The translations under genes and the position numbers were made by a program. Of a stretch of 45,011 nt of DNA, positions 31,525-40,008 are shown piece by piece (the stretch's first letter is position 1; every line of letters begins with the position of its first letter). The DNA is taken from NCBI GenBank assembly GCA_038214085.1, contig JBBQSF010000008.1:1-45011 (forward strand), given 5' to 3'. Below the pieces are notes generated by a model. The model searched no databases. It was given only the letters and a program-made list of their open reading frames with translations, and had not been told where the DNA came from. Source of the stretch: JBBQSF01 sp038214085. GTDB taxonomy: Bacteria; Bacteroidota; Bacteroidia; Bacteroidales; CG2-30-32-10.

Positions 31525-33912
31525 ATGAAAAAAGCACTTTTACTTATTCTCATTTTATTTACAGGAGCAATAACCACAAAAGCTTCCCATATTGCGGGTG
31601 CAGATTTAACTTATCGCTGGATTGGTGGAAACGACTGGGAACTCACATTTACATTTTACCGCGATTGCAGTGGTATATCTGTGGATGCATCTGCCCTTAT
31701 CAAAATCAAATCAGCATCTTGTGGACAAAATTTTAGTGTAAACTTGCAACCAGTTGCAGGAACGGGTCAGGAAATAACCCCTTCGTGCCCAACTCAAACT
31801 ACTACCTGTTCTTCTGGTTCATTATACGGGATTCGCGAACATGTTTATAAAGGAACTGTTACATTACAACCATGTGCCGACTGGACATTTTACTACTGTA
31901 CATGTTGCCGTAACCCGCCTATTCAAACAATTTCATCACCTAGCTCTGTGGGTATGTACATTGGAGCTACTCTTAATAATACAGTTGCAGCTACCGGAAG
32001 TGGCAATAAAAACAGCTCGCCAACCTTTTCAAACAAACCAAACACAATTCTTTGTGTTAACCAATCCTTTTGCTACAATCACGGAGCTATAGATCTCGAT
32101 GGTGATTCTCTGGTTTACTCACTCGTTTCTCCTTACGATGAAGGTCCTTCAGGATCAGGCTGTTCAGGTAATGGCGGTGTTTTTGTTCAATATACCGGTG
32201 CCTATTCTGCACAGCAGCCTCTATTGTCAAGCCCTTTGGTTTCCTTAGACCCTGTTACAGGAGATATATGCATGAAACCAACGCAACAGATTGTAACCAT
32301 TATGGCTGTTTTGGTTAAGGAATATCGTAATAATATTTTAATTGGTTCTGTTTTCCGCGACATGCAAGTTAACGTAATTGCATGTACCAACAATTTACCC
32401 ACATTACCTGGTATTGATACAGCAGCAACTTCATACAATCCATTAGATACTTCTTATACTTGGGCAATGTGTTTGGGTGAAACTGTTAATTTTGATTTAT
32501 ATGCAAATGACCCAGATAACAATCCTCCATATAACAATCTTACTCTTACATACAATAACGGTATTCCTTCTGGGCTATGGAACGTAACAGGACCGAATTC
32601 ACCCAATGCCGTGGGTCATTTTTCTTGGACTCCGGTATTTTCTGATGTAAGCAATGTACCTCATTGTTTTACCGTTCAGGTGCGTGACGCTGCCTGCCCC
32701 TATTATGGACTGCAAACCTTTTCCTATTGTATAACGGTGAAAGGATTGGAGGTTTCACTTTCTCAGGACTCATTGTTATGTAAGGGCGAAAGTTACACTA
32801 TAACTGCAATTGTGGATACCAACGCAATCAACTTTAACTGGACGGTTGATGGCACACCGGTAACACCATTTAACAATACTACTTATGTTTTCAACTCAAC
32901 CAACTGGTCAGTTGGCACACATACTATTGCCCTAATTGCAGATGATGGCAGTTCGACTGTATGCCCTGGTTTTGACCAGATAGTTGTAAACGTGGTTTAT
33001 ATGCCTCAGCCACATATCGGAAATGACACAATACTTTGTCAGGGTCAACCTATAACACTGGATGCTGGACAAGGTGGCTGGTTTATTTGGTCACCTGGAG
33101 GTCAGTCCACACAAACTATAAGCCCCACAGTTGATGGAAATTACTCCGTAATTGTTGATGGAGGGGCAAATACGAGATGTAAATCTTATGATACCATTGC
33201 TGTTGATTTTGTCCCCATGCCAGTTTTAGATCTTGGACCTGACACTTGCGTTACAGGACCAATTATTCTAGATGCAGGTTCAACTGGTCTTGGTTACCAG
33301 TATTCATGGAATACATCTGCAACAACACAAACAATCATGGCTGGAACCTCAGGGACTTATAGTGTTCTAGTTACCTCTTTAACTGGCTCTGTCTGTTATA
33401 AAAAGGATACTATTGATATAGATGTAATTCCTACTCCAATATTTGATCTAGGTAACGATACCACTATATGTTCACATCAAACAGTTACGCTAACAGGACC
33501 AACAAATTTTGCTTATCAGTACTTATGGATTCCTGACAACTTCAATACTCCATCCATTACAACAAATATTGCAGGTCCCCACGTACTTCAGGTTTTTGGT
33601 TGCCAAACTGTTTCGGATACCCTTAATATCACTCTTAAACTTTGTGAGCTAACTGTTCCCAATGTAATTACTCCAAATGGAGATACTCATAACGATATGT
33701 TTGTAATAACAAATTTAGAAAACTACCCAAACAGCAGAATGACCATTTTTAACCGCTGGGGCAAGAAAATTTATGAAGACTCTAACTACCAGAACAACTG
33801 GGATGGTGGTGATTATCATGATGGCGTTTATTACTTTATTCTAATTGCAAACGATGGCACTCCCGAAGGAATTGAGTATCATGGAACCATTACTATAATT
33901 GGCAAAGAATAA
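31525..33912 (+). CDS. Large T9SS type B sorting-domain (gliding-motility-associated C-terminal) surface protein
   Basis: A 795-residue secreted protein. A signal peptide (to about residue 20) is followed by SHIAGADLTYRWIGGNDWEL, an opening found in large Bacteroidota adhesin-like proteins. A Cys-rich region with TFYYCTCCRNPP lies near 120-135. Ig/PKD-like modules fill about 405-690 (repeated LDLGPDTC / IGNDTILCQG / LGNDTTICSH motifs). The C-terminal 85 residues (VPNVITPNGDTHNDMFVI, FNRWGKKIYE, NWDGG, DGVYYFIL) are the CHU_C/type B sorting domain that sends proteins through the type IX secretion system. Role: probably adhesion or gliding; not defined. Confidence 0.92.
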   Translation: MKKALLLILILFTGAITTKASHIAGADLTYRWIGGNDWELTFTFYRDCSGISVDASALIKIKSASCGQNFSVNLQPVAGTGQEITPSCPTQTTTCSSGSLYGIREHVYKGTVTLQPCADWTFYYCTCCRNPPIQTISSPSSVGMYIGATLNNTVAATGSGNKNSSPTFSNKPNTILCVNQSFCYNHGAIDLDGDSLVYSLVSPYDEGPSGSGCSGNGGVFVQYTGAYSAQQPLLSSPLVSLDPVTGDICMKPTQQIVTIMAVLVKEYRNNILIGSVFRDMQVNVIACTNNLPTLPGIDTAATSYNPLDTSYTWAMCLGETVNFDLYANDPDNNPPYNNLTLTYNNGIPSGLWNVTGPNSPNAVGHFSWTPVFSDVSNVPHCFTVQVRDAACPYYGLQTFSYCITVKGLEVSLSQDSLLCKGESYTITAIVDTNAINFNWTVDGTPVTPFNNTTYVFNSTNWSVGTHTIALIADDGSSTVCPGFDQIVVNVVYMPQPHIGNDTILCQGQPITLDAGQGGWFIWSPGGQSTQTISPTVDGNYSVIVDGGANTRCKSYDTIAVDFVPMPVLDLGPDTCVTGPIILDAGSTGLGYQYSWNTSATTQTIMAGTSGTYSVLVTSLTGSVCYKKDTIDIDVIPTPIFDLGNDTTICSHQTVTLTGPTNFAYQYLWIPDNFNTPSITTNIAGPHVLQVFGCQTVSDTLNITLKLCELTVPNVITPNGDTHNDMFVITNLENYPNSRMTIFNRWGKKIYEDSNYQNNWDGGDYHDGVYYFILIANDGTPEGIEYHGTITIIGKE

Positions 33913-34292
33913 ATTCACTTTGTAGAAAATAAAGCTGCCTTATTTTCAGGCGACTTTTTTTGTGATTCGTGAAAAAGCACTTTTTAACCCATATTCAGAA
34001 TTAGAAAATGCTGAATCGCAAAAGCATTTATAATCAAAGATTTATTGAATAATCTTTGAACAAATGCTAAGCGGGATTAACCTCATAGAATCATTAGTTC
34101 ATTTTTTCAAAATTCCTAATGATTAATTCGGGTTTAACCAGAATCAATCTTCTGGCGTTTTGCAAAAATGAACTTATACCGAAATGACTTCTCAATACTA
34201 TTATTGGCAATTAAACAGGCTCGATTTCTCAGATATTACGCAAAAAAAGCCGGACTTTATGCCCGGCAATATTTGAATTAAATAAACTCTTT
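33913..34292. other. Intergenic region with nested hairpins
   Basis: 380 bases without a gene. A weak terminator-like hairpin for the upstream gene lies at about 33940-33962. At 34023-34068 a two-part stem nests TCAAAGATT/AATCTTTGA inside AGCATTT/AAATGCT. At 34089-34124 AATCATTAG pairs with CTAATGATT. The terminator of the minus-strand gene lies at 34242-34267. Confidence 0.6.
34242..34267 (-). terminator. Terminator of the T9SS type A gene at 34293
   Basis: GCCGG (34249-34253) pairs with CCGGC (34263-34267); on the minus strand it is followed by seven T (A tract 34242-34248). Confidence 0.82.
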
Positions 34293-35168
34293 CTATCTTG
34301 AAATAATTGCTTTGGAAACCACAGAACCCTTTATATTCGATATTTTCACATAATATAATCCTTCTGATAAGGAAGAAATATCAATTAGTTCAAATTGTGA
34401 AGTTGAAGTTTTTACGAAAACAACTTTACCTAAGGTGCTCACAATCTGAATTGTGTTTTCCAATCCATTATTTAGTGAAATCGTCAACTGATTACTTGCT
34501 GGATTTGGAAATACTGCAAAATTATTTTCTGTTATTTCTGAAATCCCTGCACCGCTGTAAGCAAATGCTAAGTCATCGAGAAATAATGTGGATCCTTCTT
34601 GAGGTGCAGAACCAGCTGAGGAAAAACCTAAAATATTAACGGTGTCTGGCATTCCTGCTGGAGGATTATAGCTTAAAGGAATGGAAAAGGCAGTATAAGC
34701 GGCAACCGATGAAGCAACTGCATATGAAGCAACTGAAAGGGTATCTCTTGTTGATGTACCTATATTCCATTTTGTCATCACTACAAGAATTGCCATAGTA
34801 TCGCCATTAACGGAATTATATTTATAAAAACCATTAACGGCAGTAGGTTTTCCTGTTATAGGATATCCTCCCGCTGGACCTGTTAGTAAATTATAGGTAC
34901 CTAGAGTAATTACGCCAGGCATTACTTGAATCAATGCGTTCATGGTCTGTATTGAAGCAGCATAGGTCCCGGAATGCTTGTCGGTGGTCTGTTTTACAAA
35001 ATTAAAAGCAAAAAGGCCTAAATTTAAATTGTTTGAACTCCAGGTATCACACGTAACAGTATCGGTCCATGTTTCAAACCCACCATTTGGCATTGGTGTT
35101 TGAGCCTGTGAAACTGAAGCAATTCCAAACATAATTAAGGAAGCAAGAATCGTAATTGTTTTTTTCAT
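34293..35168 (-). CDS. T9SS type A sorting-domain secreted protein
   Basis: A 291-residue exported protein. A signal peptide (to about 22, ending SQAQ) leads into a beta-sandwich domain (about 25-205) with PMPNGGFETWTDTVTCDTW and FLDDLAFAYSG, resembling the carbohydrate-metabolism/PCMD-type jelly rolls of Bacteroidota. The last 80 residues (FAVFPNPASNQLTISL to YYVKISNIKGSVVSKAIISR) are a type A sorting domain recognised by the type IX secretion system. The target is the cell surface or medium; the ligand is unknown. It stands alone between terminators and has its own -7 box. Confidence 0.87.
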   Translation of the reverse strand: MKKTITILASLIMFGIASVSQAQTPMPNGGFETWTDTVTCDTWSSNNLNLGLFAFNFVKQTTDKHSGTYAASIQTMNALIQVMPGVITLGTYNLLTGPAGGYPITGKPTAVNGFYKYNSVNGDTMAILVVMTKWNIGTSTRDTLSVASYAVASSVAAYTAFSIPLSYNPPAGMPDTVNILGFSSAGSAPQEGSTLFLDDLAFAYSGAGISEITENNFAVFPNPASNQLTISLNNGLENTIQIVSTLGKVVFVKTSTSQFELIDISSLSEGLYYVKISNIKGSVVSKAIISR

Positions 35169-35199
35169 AAGAATAGATTTAAATTATTAAAAGTTTTGT

Positions 35200-35207
35200 C
35201 AAAAATA
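35200..35207 (-). promoter_or_regulatory. -7 box of the T9SS gene at 34293
   Basis: CAAAAATA on plus is TATTTTTG on minus, matching TAnnTTTG, 31 nt before the ATG. No clear -33 TTG. Confidence 0.5.
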
Positions 35208-35263
35208 TAAATATTTGGAGATAAAATAGAATAATAATTCTAAAATATTTTATATCTTGTCGT

Positions 35264-36721
35264 TTAAAATACCTGTTTTCTCTTCATTAATAAATAAACT
35301 GGAATTCCTAAAACCACAATAATCATTCCTGGCCAGGTATAATTGGGTTTATAAATAAGCAAATCGATACATATTGCCAGAGCAAGTATAACATACAATG
35401 CCGGTAAAATTGGATATCCAAATGCCTTATAAGGTCTTTCAGCATCAGGCTGTTTAATACGAAGAATAAATAGTCCAACAATGGTAAGTATGTAAAAAAT
35501 CAAAACAGCAAAAACCACGTAATCCAGCAAATCGCCATACCTGCCTGAAAGGCATAATACACTCGTCCATATCAATTGGAAAATAAGTGCGATTCCAGGA
35601 ACAGAGTATTTATTCAATTTACCGGCTTTTTCAAAGAAAACGCCATCATTGGCCATTGCATAATACACACGTGCGCCAGAAAGTATTAGTCCGTTGTTGC
35701 ATCCAAAAGTTGAGATCATGATAAGAATGGCCATAATTACGGCTGCCGAATCCCCAAAAATTTGAGTTGCCGCTGCTACGCCTACCCTTTCGGATGTTGC
35801 GAACATTATTCCTCTTTCAGCCACAGATGCACCATCAGGGCTTCCAGAAACCGGTAGCAGTTTTAAATAAACCACGTTACATAATATGTAAATAATGGTT
35901 ACAATCAGAACGCCCCAAAACAGGCTTAAAGGAAGGTTTTTTTTGGGATTTTTTATTTCTCCTGCAATAAAGGTAACATTATTCCATGCATCGCTCGAAA
36001 AAACTGTTCCTACCATTGCAACCCCCATCCCAGCAATAAGTGCATAACCTGTGAGGGTTTCAAAACGGATATTGCCATTTGCATTTGTAACAGTTTTAAA
36101 CCCATGCCACATATCTGAAAAATTCGATTCCCAGAAATTATGTTCGCTTGTAAGCCAAAAGCCAAGTAATATTAACCCCGAAATCATCACGATTTTTGTA
36201 AAGGTGAAAAACAGCTGCATTACCCGCCCATTGCGAATTCCAAAATAGTTGATGCCAGTAAGTACCATGAGACTAAAAATTGCAAGAAGCTGAGCCGCAG
36301 AAATTTTTAAGCCCGATACTTCCAAAAGAATATTTTTCTCGCTAAACCAAGGGACAAGAACACCGGTAAATTTTGCAAAGGCAACAGCAACTGCAGCAAT
36401 TGTTCCAGTTTGAATTACCATGAACAATGTCCAGCCATACAAAAATCCAACAAAAGGATTATAGGCCTGCTTAAGATATACATATTGCCCTCCAGCTTTT
36501 GGCATCATTGCCGCAAGCTCGCCGTAACTCAATGCTGCAATAATGGTCATAATGCCAGTGATTAGCCATACCAATAGCACATAAAATGGTGAACCCACAT
36601 TGCGGGCAACATCAGCGGATACAATAAAAACTCCAGAACCTATCATGGAGCCTACCACAAGCATTGTAGAATCAATAAAACCAAGTTGTCTTTTCATTTC
36701 TGGAGGAGAAACAGTTGCCAT
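35264..36721 (-). CDS. APC-family amino acid permease
   Basis: A 485-residue inner-membrane transporter with 12 predicted helices. The opening FIDSTMLVVGSMIGSGVFIV is the amino acid-polyamine-organocation family TM1 substrate-binding segment (Gly-Ser/Ala-Gly type), and SYGELAAMMPKAGGQYVYL is the conserved TM2-TM3 loop motif. These fit the LAT/amino-acid exchanger or APC permease group. Specific substrates cannot be told. It has no operon partner on the minus strand and no clear promoter in the 236 nt upstream, which is shared with the divergent gene at 36958. Confidence 0.94.
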   Translation of the reverse strand: MATVSPPEMKRQLGFIDSTMLVVGSMIGSGVFIVSADVARNVGSPFYVLLVWLITGIMTIIAALSYGELAAMMPKAGGQYVYLKQAYNPFVGFLYGWTLFMVIQTGTIAAVAVAFAKFTGVLVPWFSEKNILLEVSGLKISAAQLLAIFSLMVLTGINYFGIRNGRVMQLFFTFTKIVMISGLILLGFWLTSEHNFWESNFSDMWHGFKTVTNANGNIRFETLTGYALIAGMGVAMVGTVFSSDAWNNVTFIAGEIKNPKKNLPLSLFWGVLIVTIIYILCNVVYLKLLPVSGSPDGASVAERGIMFATSERVGVAAATQIFGDSAAVIMAILIMISTFGCNNGLILSGARVYYAMANDGVFFEKAGKLNKYSVPGIALIFQLIWTSVLCLSGRYGDLLDYVVFAVLIFYILTIVGLFILRIKQPDAERPYKAFGYPILPALYVILALAICIDLLIYKPNYTWPGMIIVVLGIPVYLLMKRKQVF

Positions 36722-36883
36722 AGTTTATCGTTTTTTTGCGAACATTTTTTGCCAGTACTTATAATTTATTTTATGAACAAATATAATTCAAAAAGCAAAA
36801 TACCAAAAAAAAAAAAACACAAATAAACAGATATTCTATAGCATTCTTTAAAAAAATTTAGTTATAAATATAAAAACATCCAT

Positions 36884-36891
36884 TATATTTG
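36884..36891 (+). promoter_or_regulatory. -7 box of the gene at 36958
   Basis: TATATTTG matches TAnnTTTG, giving a leader of about 60 nt. The -33 region is not clear. Confidence 0.5.
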
Positions 36892-36957
36892 CATTTGACA
36901 AAACAAATCCAATCAGCTTTTACTGTATAAATATTTAACCCAATTAAAAATCTAACA

Positions 36958-37395
36958 ATGAAAAAAATCTTATTTAGTTCACTATTTGTGTTTTTTGTGT
37001 TTTCCTTATCGGCACAGGAAAATATTCCTTCATCGGCTATGAATTTTGTTTCTAAGTTTGAAAAAGCAGTACTTGGCCACAATTACGATAGTGTTATGAC
37101 CTATATGGATGCAAAGTATGTTAAGGTCCAATATAAAAAACTATTAAAAAAGGAACAGATCCAGTTTATTGATGAATTTTTTGGTGGATATGAAAATTTG
37201 GAAAGTTCAACTGGATTCATCAACACAACACTTCCAGAAATTTCAGGTATTGAATTATATAAAATCAGCGCCTTAGAAAAAAATCAATATCAGGTAATTT
37301 TTAAGATAACACGTAATTCAGGTACGTGGCATTATAATCAGGTAACGCTGCGGCTTTACAAGAAGCATTTTGGATTTTTCGGAGCCAGAGGTTAG
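36958..37395 (+). CDS. Small exported protein of unknown function
   Basis: A 145-residue protein with a signal peptide (to about residue 20, ending SLSAQ). The mature part starts with a helix (SSAMNFVSKFEKAVLGHNYD), followed by DAKYVKVQYKKLLKKEQIQF and alternating strands ending in RLYKKHFGFFGARG. The helix-then-sheet order and size recall NTF2-like folds, but no motif proves that. It is monocistronic and divergent from the permease. Likely periplasmic. Confidence 0.7.
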   Translation: MKKILFSSLFVFFVFSLSAQENIPSSAMNFVSKFEKAVLGHNYDSVMTYMDAKYVKVQYKKLLKKEQIQFIDEFFGGYENLESSTGFINTTLPEISGIELYKISALEKNQYQVIFKITRNSGTWHYNQVTLRLYKKHFGFFGARG

Positions 37396-37863
37396 TCTAA
37401 TTAAATAAGTTTTATTCTTCCATATCCGGGGTTTTATAATTGGGTTAGAATAAAAATATTCTTTCAAAAACACTCTACTTTTAAGTCTTTTCTTTTAAAA
37501 AGGTAGTATTACTATTTTTTTTTAGCTTACCAGTATAAATACCAAGATGCTTATAGCTCCAGTTATTCTATTGACTGTGCTTCCTGGTTATTCATAAAAT
37601 ATTTCTTACATATAAGCTGATAAGTAAATTCAATATTCCCCAATTCCCTATAATTTTCTGACAAATAATTTCATTGTAAAATGAAGCTTCCCGTCGAAGA
37701 GCAGCAGAGTTTCAAAACTACCCGCCACACATGCCAAATGCACGGAGAGAGTTGAAGAACAAACCCCTAATTATATTAGAACAATCTAAACTATTTGGAT
37801 CAAAAAAAAAAGCAGCTCGAAAGCTGCTTTTTCATTATTAAAAAAGTAATTTCTTAATGCTAA
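37396..37863. other. Gene-free region upstream of the T9SS pair terminator
   Basis: 468 bases. TTTTATTCT (37410-37418) and AGAATAAAA (37447-37455) form a 9-bp inverted repeat that could end the 36958 transcript. Between 37456 and 37800 I see no gene, repeat or promoter that I can support. A terminator lies at 37802-37832. Confidence 0.55.
37802..37832. terminator. Terminator of the T9SS gene pair
   Basis: AGCAGCT (37811-37817) and AGCTGCT (37822-37828) with a 4-nt loop, an A tract to the left (37802-37811) and T tract to the right. It serves the minus-strand gene ending at 37864 and could work both ways. Confidence 0.85.
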
Positions 37864-40008
37864 TTACAGTTTGACAATTTTATGAACTGATGTAGTTTTG
37901 TTTACATCAATCATGTTAAGGAAATAAACACCTTTTGATAAATTAGTCATATCAATATTAAGGCTATTCCTGTTATTCACAACAATAGAATTGATCATGT
38001 TTCCAGTTATATCGAAAATTTTGATTTCTTTAACACCTGCAGGAATATTCGATACAGTAACCTGATCGTTAGCAGGATTAGGATAAATCGAAACTGAAAG
38101 GTTTTCTTTGCTTTCAAAAACAGATGTAATGAAATCGCATGTTACTGAAATATTATCCAGATAAGATCTTTTTACAGACATTCCTATTTTTATTTTTGAC
38201 AAAGCTGTTCCACCTGTAATTAATGTTGTATGTGTAGTGAACAAGCTGGTTGGAACTAAGCTATCAATTGCTGTAAATGTAAAGCCATCGGGAGCATGAT
38301 AAACCAGAGCTTTATTTACATCTGTTCCATATTTCTGAATATCAAAAGACAATAGAGCATCACCAGTTGACAAATCTATAGTAGGGGTAATAATATATCC
38401 GGCAATAGTACTGTTTCCGATTTTTATCTCTCCTCCTGCTGTAAAAATTTTCACTCCTGTCCAGCCTGGAACCTGAGTAAGGGAATCAAGTTTAAGTGCT
38501 AAATCTGTAGTTCCAGGTAAAGCATGTGTGCCAGTTGCAAAATTGGTAAAATCTTCTGACAAACAAGGGAGTGCAAGAACAGCAGTTACATTTCCACTAC
38601 AAGTTACATCAACGGTTGTTGCGCCACCGCCTGCATTAATAATAGTTTCTGAATTGTAAGATGCTATTGCTAAACCAGATATTAATCGTACATATACCGG
38701 AGTTGCCGTGAAGGTTGCTGTTGTATAAGCTATATCTACATTTGCCGTAAAGATTGCATTGTCTAATGAAACTTCATAGTCGGCAGTTCCTGTAACGGTT
38801 ATATTACCAGTGGCAGGAGATAAATTACTTCCGCTTAAGTTATAAGTTTGTGAAGCTGATGGACCTGAACCTACTACATACGTAAATCCTGTTAAAGTAG
38901 TTGGTGTCGCCGTTAAGGTAGGAACAGGAATTGCTGTTACATCTCCGTAGCAAGTTACATTAATACTTGTTGCACCACCACCTAAATTGGTTATATTTTC
39001 TAAATTATATGCTGCAACAGCTAATCCAGATATTAATCGTACATAAACTGGGGTTGGGGATAACGTCGCGGTTGCATAAGCAACATCAACACTTGCTGTG
39101 AAAGTTACATTGTCTAAAGATACTTCATAATCTGCTGGTGCAGTTACAGCGATATTTCCTGGTGCACCCGTTAAATTTGTTCCACTTAAATTATACGATT
39201 GTGAAGTTGATGGTCCTGAACCTATAACATATGTATAACCTGTCAAAGTAGTTGGAGTTGCTGTTAATGTTGGCGTATTTGACGCAGCAGGTGTTACATC
39301 AGCCCAAGTTGTACCAATTCTTAATTCATCCATTTCAATAAAAGGAGTTTCATTAGGAGAATCTTGTCTGATCAAAATTCTGTTCACGTTTGCTAAGTCT
39401 GTCCCTGTATTTGTAGCAGTAAGTGTTGCAACTGGTTCACTAGCTCCAGGTGTTGGATTTATCCAAATTTTAACAATGTCATTGGCCAAGCCACCTACCA
39501 TTTCATAGGAAACAACAATGAACAAGGTATTGTTTAATGTTTGAGCACTTGACCAAACCGTATTGGCTGGTGTTGTCCTAGGATTAAGGCCAATATCGTA
39601 GCCAGTTCCGTCCAACTTTGTCCATATTGTGGGCCCGAAAGTTGTTGTAGTTCCTTCTGTAAAGCCAGTAAAATAACCTCCTACTGCATCTAATGTTCCA
39701 AGCGCTGTAACATTCAATAAAAAAGAATAATAAACAGTACCTGTTGTTTGCTGGGTAAATAGTTTCGCAGCATCAATTCCCGATGCGTCAAAAGTAACTT
39801 TATTGCCAGTAGAAGCAGCTAAACCACTATAGGATAAATTTCCTGCGGATATCAATAAATCATCTCCAGTATTAAGAACTGTCCAGTTTGTTTGAGTTTG
39901 CAAAGCTTGCCCAGCAGTGTAATCCATTGCATCTAAATGTGGTAATGTTACTTGTCCATACGAATACGTAATGAACAACATCATAACGATTGTAAATAGT
40001 TTTTTCAT
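37864..40008 (-). CDS. T9SS type A protein with two tandem beta repeats
   Basis: A 714-residue secreted protein. After a signal peptide (to about 19, ending YSYGQ) comes a lectin/LamG-like beta-sandwich (about 20-240), then two tandem repeats of about 115 residues (about 243-357 and 360-473). Each starts LTATPTTLTG, with DYEVSLDN and VYVRLISGLA, a module common in Bacteroidota secreted nucleases and proteases. A second beta domain (about 480-625) and a type A sorting domain (about 635-714, VSIYPNPANDQVTVSN to VHKIVKL) follow. No catalytic motif is seen. Its start overlaps the stop of the preceding gene by 4 nt (ATGA), so both are translated together. Confidence 0.9.
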   Translation of the reverse strand: MKKLFTIVMMLFITYSYGQVTLPHLDAMDYTAGQALQTQTNWTVLNTGDDLLISAGNLSYSGLAASTGNKVTFDASGIDAAKLFTQQTTGTVYYSFLLNVTALGTLDAVGGYFTGFTEGTTTTFGPTIWTKLDGTGYDIGLNPRTTPANTVWSSAQTLNNTLFIVVSYEMVGGLANDIVKIWINPTPGASEPVATLTATNTGTDLANVNRILIRQDSPNETPFIEMDELRIGTTWADVTPAASNTPTLTATPTTLTGYTYVIGSGPSTSQSYNLSGTNLTGAPGNIAVTAPADYEVSLDNVTFTASVDVAYATATLSPTPVYVRLISGLAVAAYNLENITNLGGGATSINVTCYGDVTAIPVPTLTATPTTLTGFTYVVGSGPSASQTYNLSGSNLSPATGNITVTGTADYEVSLDNAIFTANVDIAYTTATFTATPVYVRLISGLAIASYNSETIINAGGGATTVDVTCSGNVTAVLALPCLSEDFTNFATGTHALPGTTDLALKLDSLTQVPGWTGVKIFTAGGEIKIGNSTIAGYIITPTIDLSTGDALLSFDIQKYGTDVNKALVYHAPDGFTFTAIDSLVPTSLFTTHTTLITGGTALSKIKIGMSVKRSYLDNISVTCDFITSVFESKENLSVSIYPNPANDQVTVSNIPAGVKEIKIFDITGNMINSIVVNNRNSLNIDMTNLSKGVYFLNMIDVNKTTSVHKIVKL
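38588..39275 (-). repeat. Two tandem coding repeats of about 340 bp
   Basis: The two beta modules of the 714-aa protein lie at about 38933-39275 and 38588-38925 and keep clear similarity at the DNA level (for example the LISGLA and SGPS coding stretches). This indicates tandem duplication. Confidence 0.8.

Noticed and set aside
38588..39275. CRISPR or other array
   Set aside because: The tandem copies are about 340 bp and in one reading frame, so they are protein modules. No short regular repeat-spacer pattern exists in the window.
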